A stretch of 64,000 nucleotides of DNA from Robertmurraya korlensis NBRC 107688 (GCF_001591645.1 NZ_BCVH01000003.1:1-64000); one strand, 5' to 3'; counted from the first letter of the stretch, positions 44,001-52,889 are shown. Program-made: numbers and translations. Notes: generated by a model from the sequence alone, not told the origin.

Positions 44001-44880
44001 TCCTGTTTTAGCAGTCAAGAAGTTAGGACCAAGTGACATCGTTAAAATATCTGATGAATCTCTCATCGGAACAGAAGAGAATACCGTGTATGCCTTTAGA
44101 AAAAATGCATCGTGGGGCTCTAATTCCTCGAATGCATGGGCAAGCTTCGCGGATGATCCGTATATCGTGATTAACTTTACGGGCAGCGGAATTGATTACC
44201 TAGCCGGAACAGGCGAGAAATCTCTCTATAACTTTGAACTAGACGGAAAAGACGTGGGGAACTTCGCTGTTGACACCGGCACAGGTATTCGTTATTCGGT
44301 ACGAGGCTTGGAAGAAAAACCACATACCCTGAAGGTTTCCCTAAAAGATAACGAACAAAAAGAAACCTTTATGGACTATAGAGGAGTGAATATCTACCAT
44401 ACGCCTACCTTTGTTCCAAGCAGCAGTATGGTCTTCCATTTTGAAGGATCAGGCTTTAACCTTTTTGGTTCCACACCGGATGCATTAATTGACGTGTATG
44501 TGGACGATCAATTAATAGAGGAAAATGTAAGAATCCATTCAATAGGTGATCGACAAACTTCTTATTACCTACGTGGCCTGAAGGATAAGAAACACACCGC
44601 AAAAGTGGTCGTAAAGGGCGGGACGTATGTTCTAGACGGAATAGATGTGATTAATGGTCGTAATAAAGTGGAAGTAAACAAAACAAAACTAGAAGAATTA
44701 TATAATGCTAATAAGGATTTAGGAGAAAAGAACTATACGAAAGATAGTTGGAAACCGTTCCACAAATCCCTTCAAAGAGCAAAAGAAGTGTTGCAAAATC
44801 CACAAAGTAGTTTGGATGAAGTAGTAGGTGCGAGGAATGATTTGCAGGGTGCTGCTGAGGGATTGACTGAAATACAATAA
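41074..44880 (+). CDS. Secreted GH59 family glycoside hydrolase (galactocerebrosidase-like)
   Basis: 1268 residues. The signal peptide (about 1-38, ending KAEVP) leads into a GH59 barrel (about 45-400). SQNERAI contains the acid/base Glu203 and SWVSEGI the nucleophile Glu301. A laminin-G-like region (about 550-790) follows. Three related beta-sandwich modules come next (about 800-970, with WSSNSSNAWGG; 985-1110, with WGSNSSNAWAS; 1110-1195). The C-terminal helical segment (1200-1268) resembles a FIVAR repeat. The family cleaves terminal beta-galactosides. No LPxTG anchor, so it is released or held by carbohydrate binding. Confidence 0.85.
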   Translation: MRNMTRKRKKFKKIIGSICVTSMLFGSVAFVDTPKTKAEVPTKTITIDGNNVDKYNRFKGFGTVTANNTSRLMMDYKEEHPEEYWEMMHKLFNKDTGAGLAHVKVELGADVNSSSGTEPATMRYADEPANVLRGAGFQFAADAKSINPDITVEILRWGEPRWTWNGVANGEYENRYQWYKQTIDAVYKEYGVKLDYVGISQNERAINNNGRMELEWLKYFTTKIKQEPNYETDYKDIKLVAADGYRDTSTISRTLLNHPDLIGEIDVISSHYGLTGSNEMTQLQNKLIAEGKKPKESWVSEGIAPMINARYRDNMEPQYKGLGGKAGIIDVTSRIISVYSWTGAGSNPLNAVSFDFQPSVAAFYEGSAYNPKHLISAYDPWSGFYEVDGGVQGVRHVMNFVGYDDHTTPENERWQYVKGATYSDGAFFDGGVDVDTSTHNYLTLKDPETDDYSTVFANNTKDTRKYKIEAKNLDGKENAPVYVWETRGPDQGEAIDANWFKKVKVIQPENGVYEVEVQPYSIVTISTLDKESEVEGFEYVSEPVDVSKDTILPLPYKDDFEYKNYPKDDKGRDYVDRRGGTPRYTTDQLAAFEVVKEATKPVASGSAERTNLEIPDGKAHGNMLQQKISHDIIGADWAVWGGGIDGSASNSNPNTTIGDHRWVNYKASFDFLLDTHTPEVEGRSNYALIGVRQMKAGGNDSYAPYNARVFSNGNYEILKLGKVVKSGTLEGFDNKVWHNLAFEAKENLFTLYVDGEEISSYTDEQSTVMSGRVVIGSGYYETLYDNFRVDPIKGYTYESLKIDSAQGKKYSSEEEALQSLDSLNPIGFVGKWDYTQAGYAHFNRTQMTAKSDAPVWNGVTVGHRDSTTVQGTLNKVFYSSGWSSNSSNAWGGVGASFEIPFKGTEIRLFGETNPSNGKADVYLDGQLVGEANYTNNSSITQMVWSQADLEDKPHTLKVVSKEKYISLTKAEIETSDPVLAVKKLGPSDIVKISDESLIGTEENTVYAFRKNASWGSNSSNAWASFADDPYIVINFTGSGIDYLAGTGEKSLYNFELDGKDVGNFAVDTGTGIRYSVRGLEEKPHTLKVSLKDNEQKETFMDYRGVNIYHTPTFVPSSSMVFHFEGSGFNLFGSTPDALIDVYVDDQLIEENVRIHSIGDRQTSYYLRGLKDKKHTAKVVVKGGTYVLDGIDVINGRNKVEVNKTKLEELYNANKDLGEKNYTKDSWKPFHKSLQRAKEVLQNPQSSLDEVVGARNDLQGAAEGLTEIQ

Positions 44881-45004
44881 AGAGAAGGAATGAGTGATGG
44901 GGACAGGTACACTGTCCCATTTTTTTCGTATAGATTCTAGAAATCCAACCGGGGGGAAAGCTATTATGGTAAAAGCAATATTATCTGATAAGGAAATAAT
45001 TTAA

Positions 45005-46207
45005 TTGGCCAAAACAACTTTGGAAATTCCTAATGCTCATGACATCAGAGGGAATATCACATTACCATTAACGACTGCTAAAGGAGCAACGATATCCTGG
45101 GAAACAGATAGACCAGATATAGTAAATGTAATTAACAAGAAAAATGAGCAGTATGATGGTACCCCAGCTGGTGTGGTAACAAGACCGGAAACGGATACAA
45201 CTGTAAAGCTAACCGCCTATATAAATGTTGGTAGGGTAAGTGATAAAAAGCAAATTATACTTTCAGTTAAGGCTAAACCGAATAATAGATCTTTCACTTC
45301 ATATTTAATGGCTCATTTTTCAGGTGACCATGATACGGGAGAACAGATTTATTTTTCCATTAGTACGGATGGATTAAACTGGAATGATCTGAATGATTGT
45401 CAACCCGTAGTAACTTCTGAAATTGGTGAAAAGGGAGTACGTGATCCTTTTATTCTCCGATCACCAGAAGGGGATAAATTTTTTATGCTTGCTACCGATT
45501 TACGTATTGCAAATGGGAAAGGCTGGAATGTAGCGCAGACAGCTGGAAGTAAATCGATTCTTGTATGGGAATCAAATGATTTAGTAAACTGGTCAGAACC
45601 AAGAATGGTGGAAGTGACTCGGCCCAATGCTGGGGACGCCTGGGCACCAGAGGCATGTTTTGATGAAAAGACAGGAGAATATGTCGTATTTTGGGCTTCA
45701 AGGGTATCTGATCAATATGGAGAATTTGGACCGCATCGAATGTACTATGCAAAGACAAGGGATTTCCGTAGGTTTACAAAACCATCATTATTCATTGAGC
45801 GCTCAGATGATACGCATATTATTGACACAACAATCACTAAAGATAAAACATTATATTATCGCTACTCTGGGGATGGACAAATCACAATAGAAAAAAGTGA
45901 ACATTTACTTGGTACATGGTCAAAGATTGGAACAATAGAAGCATCAACGAAGTTAACTGGACACGATGTGGAGGGTCCTTTAATTTTTAAATTTAACGAT
46001 AGAGAAGAATGGTGTTTAATGGTGGATCAGTATTCATCAGGTAAGGGGTATCTTCCCTTACGAACTACAACTCTTTTAAGCGGTGAATTTAGTGAATTTC
46101 CAACTTCTGATTATTCTTTAGGTTCGACCAAAAAGAGGCATGGTTCAGTTATTCCTATTACAAAAGAAGAATACGAAGCAATAAGGGCTAAGTGGGATAG
46201 AGTTTGA
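45005..46207 (+). CDS. GH43-type glycoside hydrolase with N-terminal Ig-like domain
   Basis: 400 residues. About the first 95 form a bacterial Ig-like sandwich (GNITLPLTTAKGATISWETD). The rest is a five-bladed GH43 propeller (EKGVRDPFIL, ATDLRIANGKGW, GDAWAPEACFD, GHDVEGPLIF). Likely activity is arabinosidase, xylosidase or galactosidase. It lacks a signal peptide. The frame extends upstream through a TAA (45002-45004) to ATG 44966 behind GGGGGG. So either TTG 45005 (AAGGAA 10 nt upstream) is the start or the gene carries a nonsense mutation. Confidence 0.78.
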   Translation: MAKTTLEIPNAHDIRGNITLPLTTAKGATISWETDRPDIVNVINKKNEQYDGTPAGVVTRPETDTTVKLTAYINVGRVSDKKQIILSVKAKPNNRSFTSYLMAHFSGDHDTGEQIYFSISTDGLNWNDLNDCQPVVTSEIGEKGVRDPFILRSPEGDKFFMLATDLRIANGKGWNVAQTAGSKSILVWESNDLVNWSEPRMVEVTRPNAGDAWAPEACFDEKTGEYVVFWASRVSDQYGEFGPHRMYYAKTRDFRRFTKPSLFIERSDDTHIIDTTITKDKTLYYRYSGDGQITIEKSEHLLGTWSKIGTIEASTKLTGHDVEGPLIFKFNDREEWCLMVDQYSSGKGYLPLRTTTLLSGEFSEFPTSDYSLGSTKKRHGSVIPITKEEYEAIRAKWDRV

Positions 46208-46243
46208 GAAAAAAATAGGGATGGATAGTCATACATGCGTTGA

Positions 46244-46330
46244 ATCCTGAGGATAAACGCATGTTTTGATGAAATCCTGAATAAAAAGGGCCTGAGTCCG
46301 GTGGAGTACCTGAAACAGACCTTATTGGGT
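46244..46330 (+). pseudogene. Possible transposase C-terminal relic
   Basis: Open after TGA at 46241-46243, reading CFDEILNKKGLSPVEYLKQT. The SPVEY motif and surrounding basic residues resemble the C-terminal tail of IS3/IS481-type transposases. No other transposase sequence or terminal inverted repeat is visible. Confidence 0.3.
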
Positions 46331-47001
46331 TACTTCATCATTGAATGCTTTTTGTCTGTATCATAATTTGAGGCTGGAGTAGAGTTTGATAATATCCGGT
46401 CTAATAATTTTTCAGTAATTGCCATGAAGAAATTAAGTAGTAGCCCTCCTAAACAAACGGTTAATAAGGTTCCAATGCCAATAGGTCCATGGAATATTAG
46501 TGCCATGATCAAGAATACGAGGTAAATGATGGTTCTCGAAAAGAATAGGTTTGTTCTAGTTAATTCTTGGATGATTAAGGTTAATCGATCAACGGGAATC
46601 GGTGCAAAATTTGTTTGTAAATAGATTGCAGTTCCCAGTCCGATAACAACTAAACCAATTCCAAAATAAATAACTTTGCTGACCCAGAGTTCGGGGGTTA
46701 TGACATTTTTCAATAAAAAAAGCCACATATCAATTCCAATCCCCGTTATAAATGCTGTTAACAACCCCAAGATCTCTGGTTTTTGCCTTTTTAATATCGA
46801 ATTACAACCTATCAATAGGAAAGCGATTAGTATTTCCCAACTTCCCACAGTAAGCCCTACATTGTTGGAGAGTCCCACCAATAGTGCATCAAAAGGGGAA
46901 GTTCCAAGGTCTGATTGGATAGTGAATGAAATACCAAGGGTTAATAGTAAAATTCCGAATACAAAAAGAACATATTTCACTTTACTCGCCCACTTTATCA
47001 T
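46330..47001 (-). CDS. YczE/YitT family membrane protein
   Basis: 223 residues with five helices. The family motif SDLGTSPFDALLVGLSNNVG lies near the N-terminus, then GTAIYLQTNFAPIPVDRL. It starts at the stop of the GNAT gene (TAATG overlap), so the two are translationally coupled. YczE is known to influence secondary-metabolite (bacillaene, bacillomycin) production post-transcriptionally in some Bacillus; role here unknown. Confidence 0.8.
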   Translation of the reverse strand: MIKWASKVKYVLFVFGILLLTLGISFTIQSDLGTSPFDALLVGLSNNVGLTVGSWEILIAFLLIGCNSILKRQKPEILGLLTAFITGIGIDMWLFLLKNVITPELWVSKVIYFGIGLVVIGLGTAIYLQTNFAPIPVDRLTLIIQELTRTNLFFSRTIIYLVFLIMALIFHGPIGIGTLLTVCLGGLLLNFFMAITEKLLDRILSNSTPASNYDTDKKHSMMK

Positions 47002-47441
47002 TATTTCATAGACAATTGTTTGAGCATGAGTACATGTGGGATCCCATCTTCCATAAAGATAGGAGATGCAGGATAATACCCGAGTTTTTGATAAAAACCT
47101 TCTGCCTGTGTTTGCCCATGTAATTTTACCTGTGACGCTCCCAATTCTTCCGCGATTTCTTCTAACGCTTTTATAATGATTTTTCCAAGACCCAATGTTC
47201 GGTAGGGTTGAAGGATGCAGATTCTTTCCAATTTTCCTACTCCATCCATCAATCTTATCCTTCCCGTTCCAACTGGTTGGTCATTGTACTCGATTAAAAT
47301 ATGTTCGCAAAGTCCATTTAGTGTGTCAAATGGGTCAAATTCATCCTCTAGTGGTACGCCTTGTTCTTTCACAAATACTTCTTTTCTTATAGCAAACGCT
47401 AGCCTTAAATCTTCTTCGTTCATTATTTTTTTTATATACAT
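47001..47441 (-). CDS. GNAT family acetyltransferase (YjcF-like)
   Basis: 146 residues of a GNAT fold. Residues FAIRKEVFVKEQGVPLEDEF are characteristic of the YjcF/ElaA group. The acetyl-CoA motif lies in YRTLGLGKIIIKAL, followed by LHGQTQAEGFYQKLGY. Substrate unknown. Divergent from the MarR-PaiA-PaiB genes with palindromic operators between. Confidence 0.85.
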   Translation of the reverse strand: MYIKKIMNEEDLRLAFAIRKEVFVKEQGVPLEDEFDPFDTLNGLCEHILIEYNDQPVGTGRIRLMDGVGKLERICILQPYRTLGLGKIIIKALEEIAEELGASQVKLHGQTQAEGFYQKLGYYPASPIFMEDGIPHVLMLKQLSMK

Positions 47442-47475
47442 ATGAATCAGTCCCTCAAAATAAAATTCTAATATT

Positions 47476-47536
47476 GTTGCAAGTGCAACGAAATTAGGTT
47501 AAATTTAACATAAATCATTTTTGTTGTATTTGCAAT
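47476..47536. promoter_or_regulatory. MarR-type operator pair in a divergent promoter region
   Basis: GTTGCAAGTGCAAC (47476-47489) is a perfect palindrome. A variant GTTGTATTTGCAAT lies at 47523-47536, close to the MarR gene. They probably bind the MarR regulator and could control both directions. Confidence 0.55.
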
Positions 47537-47561
47537 AAAAATATCTAATAAGGAGGTAAGT

Positions 47562-48014
47562 ATGAAGGAAATTCTTCGAGAAATTGGAATGATTGCCAGG
47601 GCATTAGATTCCATAAGTAATATAGAATTCAAGGAATATGACCTGACAAAAGGGCAGTATTTGTACCTCGTGAGAATATGTGAAAACCCAGGCATCATTC
47701 AAGAAAAATTAGCTGAGATGATAAAAGTCGATCGAACAACGGCAGCTCGTGCAATTAAAAAACTTGAAATCAATGGCTTTATTGAAAAAAAAGAAGATGA
47801 ACACAACAAAAAAATTAAAAAACTCTTTGCAACAGAGAAAGGTGAACATGTTTATCCTTTCATAAAAAGAGAAAATCAATATTCCAATCTCGTTGCATTA
47901 GATGGATTTAGCGAAAAAGAAGCAGAAACCATTTTCAATCTACTTCAAAGAGTAAGAAAAAATGTAGAAATAGACTGGGAATATGTTAAAAAGGGAAACA
48001 AGAGAAATTATTGA
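47562..48014 (+). CDS. MarR family transcriptional regulator
   Basis: 150 residues. The MarR winged helix is clear: TKGQYLYLVRICENPGIIQE, LAEMIKVDRTTAARAIKKLE (recognition helix), NGFIEKKEDEHNKKIKKLFA (wing). ATG behind AAGGAGG. It sits 24 nt before PaiA and likely autoregulates that operon. Confidence 0.9.
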   Translation: MKEILREIGMIARALDSISNIEFKEYDLTKGQYLYLVRICENPGIIQEKLAEMIKVDRTTAARAIKKLEINGFIEKKEDEHNKKIKKLFATEKGEHVYPFIKRENQYSNLVALDGFSEKEAETIFNLLQRVRKNVEIDWEYVKKGNKRNY

Positions 48015-48554
<540 letters not shown>

Positions 48555-48566
48555 AAGGTGAATTCT

Positions 48567-49190
48567 ATGTATATTCCAAAATATTTTAAGGTCAAAAATG
48601 TTGATGAAATTTGGGATTTTGTTCAGAAAAATTCTTTTGGCACAATGGTCACAACACAACATGGGAAACCAATTGCTACTCATTTGCCTATGGGGTTACA
48701 TAAAAAGGGGGATGATTATTATATTACTGGGCATTTGGCTTATGGAAATGCTCAGTGGAGAACATTTGATACCAGTGAAAATGTGCTGGTGATGTTTCAG
48801 GGACCGCATGCGTACATTTCTTCTTCTTGGTATGGGCATGAAGCAGTTCCAACATGGAATTATCAAGCCGTCCATATATATGGGAAAGCAAGCATTTTAG
48901 AAAAAGAGGAATTAATAGAAGTATTAACAATCATGCTTGAAAAATATGAAAAACATCGTGAAAATCCCGTTTTATGGGATAAACTTTCTCCTGATCTCTT
49001 AGAAAGTGAACTGAAAGGGATCGTTGGATTTAAGATAAAGGTGGAAGAAATACAGGCTGCCTATAAATTAAGTCAGAACCGAAATGAAACGGATTATCAT
49101 AACATCATTGGTAAATTACAAAATGAGGAAAATCTACATTCGAAACAAATGGCAGAACTGATGGAAAAAAGGGGAAAGGATAACATATAG
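48567..49190 (+). CDS. paiB: FMN-binding negative transcriptional regulator PaiB
   Basis: About 207 residues: MYIPKYFKVKNVDEIWDFVQ, the split-barrel FMN-binding fold with GDDYYITGHLAYGNAQW, FQGPHAYISSSWYG, VPTWNYQAVHIYG and KGIVGFKIKVEEIQAAYKLS. ATG 48567 follows AAAGGTG. PaiB with PaiA is a repressor-like pair affecting degradative enzymes and sporulation. Confidence 0.88.
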   Translation: MYIPKYFKVKNVDEIWDFVQKNSFGTMVTTQHGKPIATHLPMGLHKKGDDYYITGHLAYGNAQWRTFDTSENVLVMFQGPHAYISSSWYGHEAVPTWNYQAVHIYGKASILEKEELIEVLTIMLEKYEKHRENPVLWDKLSPDLLESELKGIVGFKIKVEEIQAAYKLSQNRNETDYHNIIGKLQNEENLHSKQMAELMEKRGKDNI

Positions 49191-49217
49191 CCACTTTATT
49201 TGGGCGACAAGATAAGA

Positions 49218-49244
49218 AATAGGGAACCCTCAAGAGGTTCCCTT
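49218..49244 (+). terminator. Terminator after paiB
   Basis: AGGGAACC and GGTTCCCT arms with a CTCAAGA loop. Confidence 0.6.
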
Positions 49245-49273
49245 ATCGAATAAACCTATAAACAAGTACTCTT

Positions 49274-49552
49274 TTATTTAACTGACGAAGCAATTTCGTT
49301 TAAACTAGTAAGGATGGTTGGTTTATCTCCGCCACAATAGAAAGCTGTTACCAACTCATAGCATGTATCCTTATCAATTAAATAACAACGGTGTGTTCCC
49401 ATTTCGTAAACAAAGTAACTTTGTTCTTTTCCTTTTGTCCCATCAAACACTTTATAATGTCCAAGGTCAAATAGTTCACGAACCCCACTTTGAGCTAAGT
49501 CCATAAACTCTTCTCTTGTTACCTCTCTTAACGCAACTAATCCTGCTTGCAT
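49274..49552 (-). CDS. Small hypothetical protein
   Basis: About 92 residues, starting MQAGLVALREVTREEFMDLA with GGAGGTC upstream. A beta-rich centre (SYFVYEMGTHRCYLIDKDTC) follows. Soluble; contains three Cys. Unrecognised. Confidence 0.65.
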   Translation of the reverse strand: MQAGLVALREVTREEFMDLAQSGVRELFDLGHYKVFDGTKGKEQSYFVYEMGTHRCYLIDKDTCYELVTAFYCGGDKPTILTSLNEIASSVK

Positions 49553-49783
49553 ATTATGACCTCCATTATTTGTTGTTCTATAAACCATATTCTTTGGATT
49601 TATATTATAATGACTTCTAAACTATAATTATTATAAACTAATAACTTTTGTGAAGCAAATATCATATGAAAAGAACTCCAATAAAAATTTTATATTAGTT
49701 TATTAATGATTGAATAATAATTTAACAGATGGTATAAATATACATACAGGAAAAGGTTGTTTATGCACAAGGGGGATGATTTT

Positions 49784-50191
49784 ATGGAGATCGATATCAA
49801 TGAGCTAAGTCCTGTTAAGGAAGATTTTATAAGTTTGCATCAAACAACTGGATGGAATGCTAAAGGCTTGTATACATATGACCAACTATATACTGCTATT
49901 TGTAACAGTTGGTATTCCGTTTCTATTTATCATAATAGACATTTAATTGGATTTGGCCGGATTATATCAGATGGGGTTTATCAAACCCTTATTTGTGATG
50001 TAATGGTTCATCCTGAATATCAAAAACAAGGTATCGGGAAAAAATTAATGGAAGCGTTGATAAACAAATGTGAGGAGGAAGGAATAAAGTGGGTTCAATT
50101 ATTTTGTGCAAAAGGGAAACAAGAGTTTTACAAGAAACTAGGTTTTGTAGGCCGAGAATCTGAAGCCCCAGGTATGTCGCTGTTTATATAA
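49784..50191 (+). CDS. GNAT family N-acetyltransferase
   Basis: About 135 residues. LICDVMVHPEYQKQGIGKKLMEAL is the acetyl-CoA binding motif and FYKKLGFVGR the C-terminal strand. Start ATG 49784 has AAGGGGGATG upstream. Substrate unknown. Confidence 0.85.
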   Translation: MEIDINELSPVKEDFISLHQTTGWNAKGLYTYDQLYTAICNSWYSVSIYHNRHLIGFGRIISDGVYQTLICDVMVHPEYQKQGIGKKLMEALINKCEEEGIKWVQLFCAKGKQEFYKKLGFVGRESEAPGMSLFI

Positions 50192-50360
50192 TACTTATTA
50201 TTCTGATACACTTCAGGAGGGAATCTGGGGATGGTTTACGATTTACAAGGTGAAGCAAATGGTGGGAATATTATATTATTTTACAAGTAGGGATGCTAAC
50301 AAAGGAAAAAAGATCCATAAAAATGGATCCTTCATTCTTACGAAATTATTATTTCCTTAA

Positions 50361-50984
50361 TCAAATGTGTGAATTTAAAATGCTATTAATCCCTATTTCA
50401 TAAAATGGGTACATATCTTCGAGCTCCATAATATGTGTTTGAATAGGGACGCCGTACATTAACGCTAGCAACTGGCAAGCTTTTTTATTATAGTCTCGTT
50501 TATTGACAGATTCCAACTGAGAAAGATAATAAATAAATATTTGGGTTAATTCTAAAGGTTTTATTCCATTTTGAAAGGCGTCTTTGTTAAATAAATAGTA
50601 TTCATATGGAGTGATCTCCATCGTAGTTGGTTTTTCTTTAAGTTTAGAGTAGTAATGAACGAGTGAAACCATGATTTTTTTTCCTAACAAGGGATCTTCA
50701 CTAATTGTTTGAAAGGTATGGATGATTCCTTCTTTACCATGGAACCACTGACGATGAATTTCATTGCTTCTATCATAAAGCCACCTGAGTACAAAGTAGT
50801 CAAGAACTTGTTCCTTGTATCGAAAATATTTAAAAAAAGTGACTTTGGTCGTTTGGATGTTTTGACACAACTCTTCAACAGAGATATCTGTAAGATCCTT
50901 TGTTCTTAACAATCGAAGCATTTCATCTAGGATGGCTATCTTCAATTGTGCTTTTTTCTTCTCTCGAATACCGAAGTTTTCCAA
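50361..50984 (-). CDS. TetR/AcrR family transcriptional regulator
   Basis: 207 residues. The N-terminal TetR helix-turn-helix is DISVEELCQNIQTTKVTFFKYFRYKEQVLDYF (about residues 33-64). The C-terminal helical ligand domain is unrecognised. TTG start behind GGGAG lies inside the end of the upstream membrane-protein gene (62-nt overlap), so the two are cotranscribed. It probably represses this operon at the palindrome near 51634. Confidence 0.85.
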   Translation of the reverse strand: MENFGIREKKKAQLKIAILDEMLRLLRTKDLTDISVEELCQNIQTTKVTFFKYFRYKEQVLDYFVLRWLYDRSNEIHRQWFHGKEGIIHTFQTISEDPLLGKKIMVSLVHYYSKLKEKPTTMEITPYEYYLFNKDAFQNGIKPLELTQIFIYYLSQLESVNKRDYNKKACQLLALMYGVPIQTHIMELEDMYPFYEIGINSILNSHI

Positions 50985-51585
50985 TGGTTTTTTTCTCCCT
51001 TACTTTATTTTGAACCCATCTAACACAAATGGACATAACAATAAGTATACAAATGGAATAGAATATGGTCGTGGACATGCTCTTTATCATGGTAAAAATA
51101 TTAGCCACTGAAACGATTATGGTTGAAACATTGTCCTTGAAAGAAAGCATTGTGACAATCATCATGTTCTCTAAATAATCACAAAGCATAGCTAAAAAGG
51201 GTAAAAATAGGCCAATCCATTGAAGGAATAAATCGTATTTACTCTTCTTTTCTCTTCTCAAACTGCGGTAAAATCGTAGTAGTAAAATCAACATACAAAA
51301 TCCGGCACCGAAACTAAAAATGGGAAAGAAAATATCCAAAGGAATCTGAACATATTTATACAAATGGTATCCATGCTCGGACAAACGAGCTAGAAATGAG
51401 CTGGCATAGTGGTAGGTGTATCCAAGGGGCATCATATCAAATATTCTCATTCCTCCAGCCTCAGTGGAGATTTTCGGGATGGTTATAGTTAACATCAATA
51501 CATAGATGGACTGTGACAATAAGAAAAGGAAAAGCCAGTGCTTCCAATGAATCTTTTCGATTACTTTGGATAAGGAAGTTAACAT
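50923..51585 (-). CDS. Multi-TM membrane protein cotranscribed with TetR
   Basis: 220 residues with four to five membrane helices (about 17-36, 86-107, 123-145, 155-185) and a long charged tail. No motif recognised. The last 20 codons overlap the TetR start. As the first gene of a TetR-controlled operon it may transport or sense the ligand. Confidence 0.7.
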   Translation of the reverse strand: MLTSLSKVIEKIHWKHWLFLFLLSQSIYVLMLTITIPKISTEAGGMRIFDMMPLGYTYHYASSFLARLSEHGYHLYKYVQIPLDIFFPIFSFGAGFCMLILLLRFYRSLRREKKSKYDLFLQWIGLFLPFLAMLCDYLENMMIVTMLSFKDNVSTIIVSVANIFTMIKSMSTTIFYSICILIVMSICVRWVQNKVREKKTIGKLRYSREEKSTIEDSHPR

Positions 51586-51624
51586 TAGTAAACCTCATTT
51601 CAATAAAAATTAACTACGGTTTAA

Positions 51625-51645
51625 AAATTAACCTGAGTTAAATTT
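51625..51645. promoter_or_regulatory. Candidate TetR operator
   Basis: AAATTAACCTGAGTTAAATTT is an inverted repeat with TTAAC-CTGA-GTTAA core, 40 bp upstream of the membrane-protein gene. A partial copy (ATTAACTACGGTTTAA) lies at 51609-51624. Confidence 0.5.
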
Positions 51646-51778
51646 TATATTAACTGTCTATTAATGCTTCGTCAACCACTTATTTCCACAATGCTTTCGC
51701 AATCGTGAGGAAATCCTTTAGAGTTCGCTCAAAAGTAAGTTAATTTTTATTGGATGATCCTTTATAAGGAGTGACTAA

Positions 51779-52321
51779 ATGCGTATCCCAAATGAAAAGT
51801 TATACCCTGAATGCTCATTTATCACCAGAACATTGGAGGTTGGCGGCCTTACGAAATGCGAACTGATTAAGAAATTACAACAATCCTCTATTTTAATCAA
51901 TGAGTATGGAGAGAGGCTGTTAGCGGATGAAAGGTTTACAACTTCTGAAACAAAGTACCGCCTACAAACCATTGAACTAACCGTTGGCAACCTTGGCTTT
52001 CCAGATGGAGCTACTACGACTCAGTTCTTTAAAAGGGCGAACGAACTTGGGTTGGAATTATGTCCGATTGAACTCGGACCTTACCTAAGACTAGAGTACC
52101 TGGACCAGCCTGAAGGGGATTCAAGGAATCACATGCAGAAAAAACATCAAGCTCCATCAGGCTCCATCACAATCGCATCTGAGATACTAGCTGAAGAAGA
52201 AGATTTTCCGAAAGGCTTCTATCTTAGACGAATCAACGGTGTATTGTGGCTACGCGGATACGTGGCAGATGATCTACATGTATGGAATTCTGATGACCAT
52301 TTTATCTTTTGCCAAAAATGA
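51779..52321 (+). CDS. Conserved hypothetical protein
   Basis: 180 residues, soluble, starting MRIPNEKLYPECSFITRTLE. Contains VGNLGFPDGATTTQFFKRAN, LCPIELGPYLRLEYLDQPEG and a C-terminal WLRGYVADDLHVWNSDD. It reads as a compact alpha/beta protein. I recall similar uncharacterised Bacillus proteins but no function. Confidence 0.7.
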   Translation: MRIPNEKLYPECSFITRTLEVGGLTKCELIKKLQQSSILINEYGERLLADERFTTSETKYRLQTIELTVGNLGFPDGATTTQFFKRANELGLELCPIELGPYLRLEYLDQPEGDSRNHMQKKHQAPSGSITIASEILAEEEDFPKGFYLRRINGVLWLRGYVADDLHVWNSDDHFIFCQK

Positions 52322-52393
52322 AGAAATGGAAGAAGTGAGAAATCATCAGAGTCGATAAAGTAGTAGTCTCTATTTAAGTTTGGGGTGAGTCAA

Positions 52394-52816
52394 GTGAGGA
52401 AGATTCTTAGTCTATGTTTTCTCTTATTATTGGTTTCCTGTCAATCTGTAAGTGATAGTTCTCATATAACAGAAGGAGATGTTGTAAAAGTGTTACAAGA
52501 GAATGGTGTTACATTAGTGGCTGCAGATTTCCCACAAGGAAACGTCTTCGGTTCCGAATTAACAAAGGTAAAGCCAGGATCCTATACGTTAAATGAGAAA
52601 CCGTTTTATATTTATGAATTCCAAAATGAAAATGACGTCGAGAAGGGGATAAGGGAATTTGCAAAGAAAACCGCAACCATGGAATTGGTTTCTTCTAGTC
52701 TGTTTGAAAAGAGAAATATCTTAATCTTTTATGTACATGAGAAAGATGATCATTCGGAAATTATTCCGTTTGAAAAAGAAATACAGGGAGCCTTAGATCT
52801 AATAAGTGAGGGATGA
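52394..52816 (+). CDS. Lipoprotein, unknown function
   Basis: About 140 residues. The signal peptide FLLLLVSC ends in a lipobox Cys. The mature domain contains VVKVLQENGVTLVAADF and IYEFQNENDVEKGIREF. GTG 52394 follows GGGGTGAG; an earlier in-frame GTG lies within that site. Confidence 0.7.
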   Translation: MRKILSLCFLLLLVSCQSVSDSSHITEGDVVKVLQENGVTLVAADFPQGNVFGSELTKVKPGSYTLNEKPFYIYEFQNENDVEKGIREFAKKTATMELVSSSLFEKRNILIFYVHEKDDHSEIIPFEKEIQGALDLISEG

Positions 52817-52844
52817 ATGAGAATAATGAATAATTAGTTAGCAC

Positions 52845-52877
52845 CTACCCTCAGAACAACAGTTATGAGGGTAGTTG
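52845..52877. terminator. Bidirectional terminator
   Basis: CTACCCTCA and TGAGGGTAG arms between the convergent lipoprotein and MerR genes. Confidence 0.6.
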
Positions 52878-52889
52878 CTTTTCTGTTAA

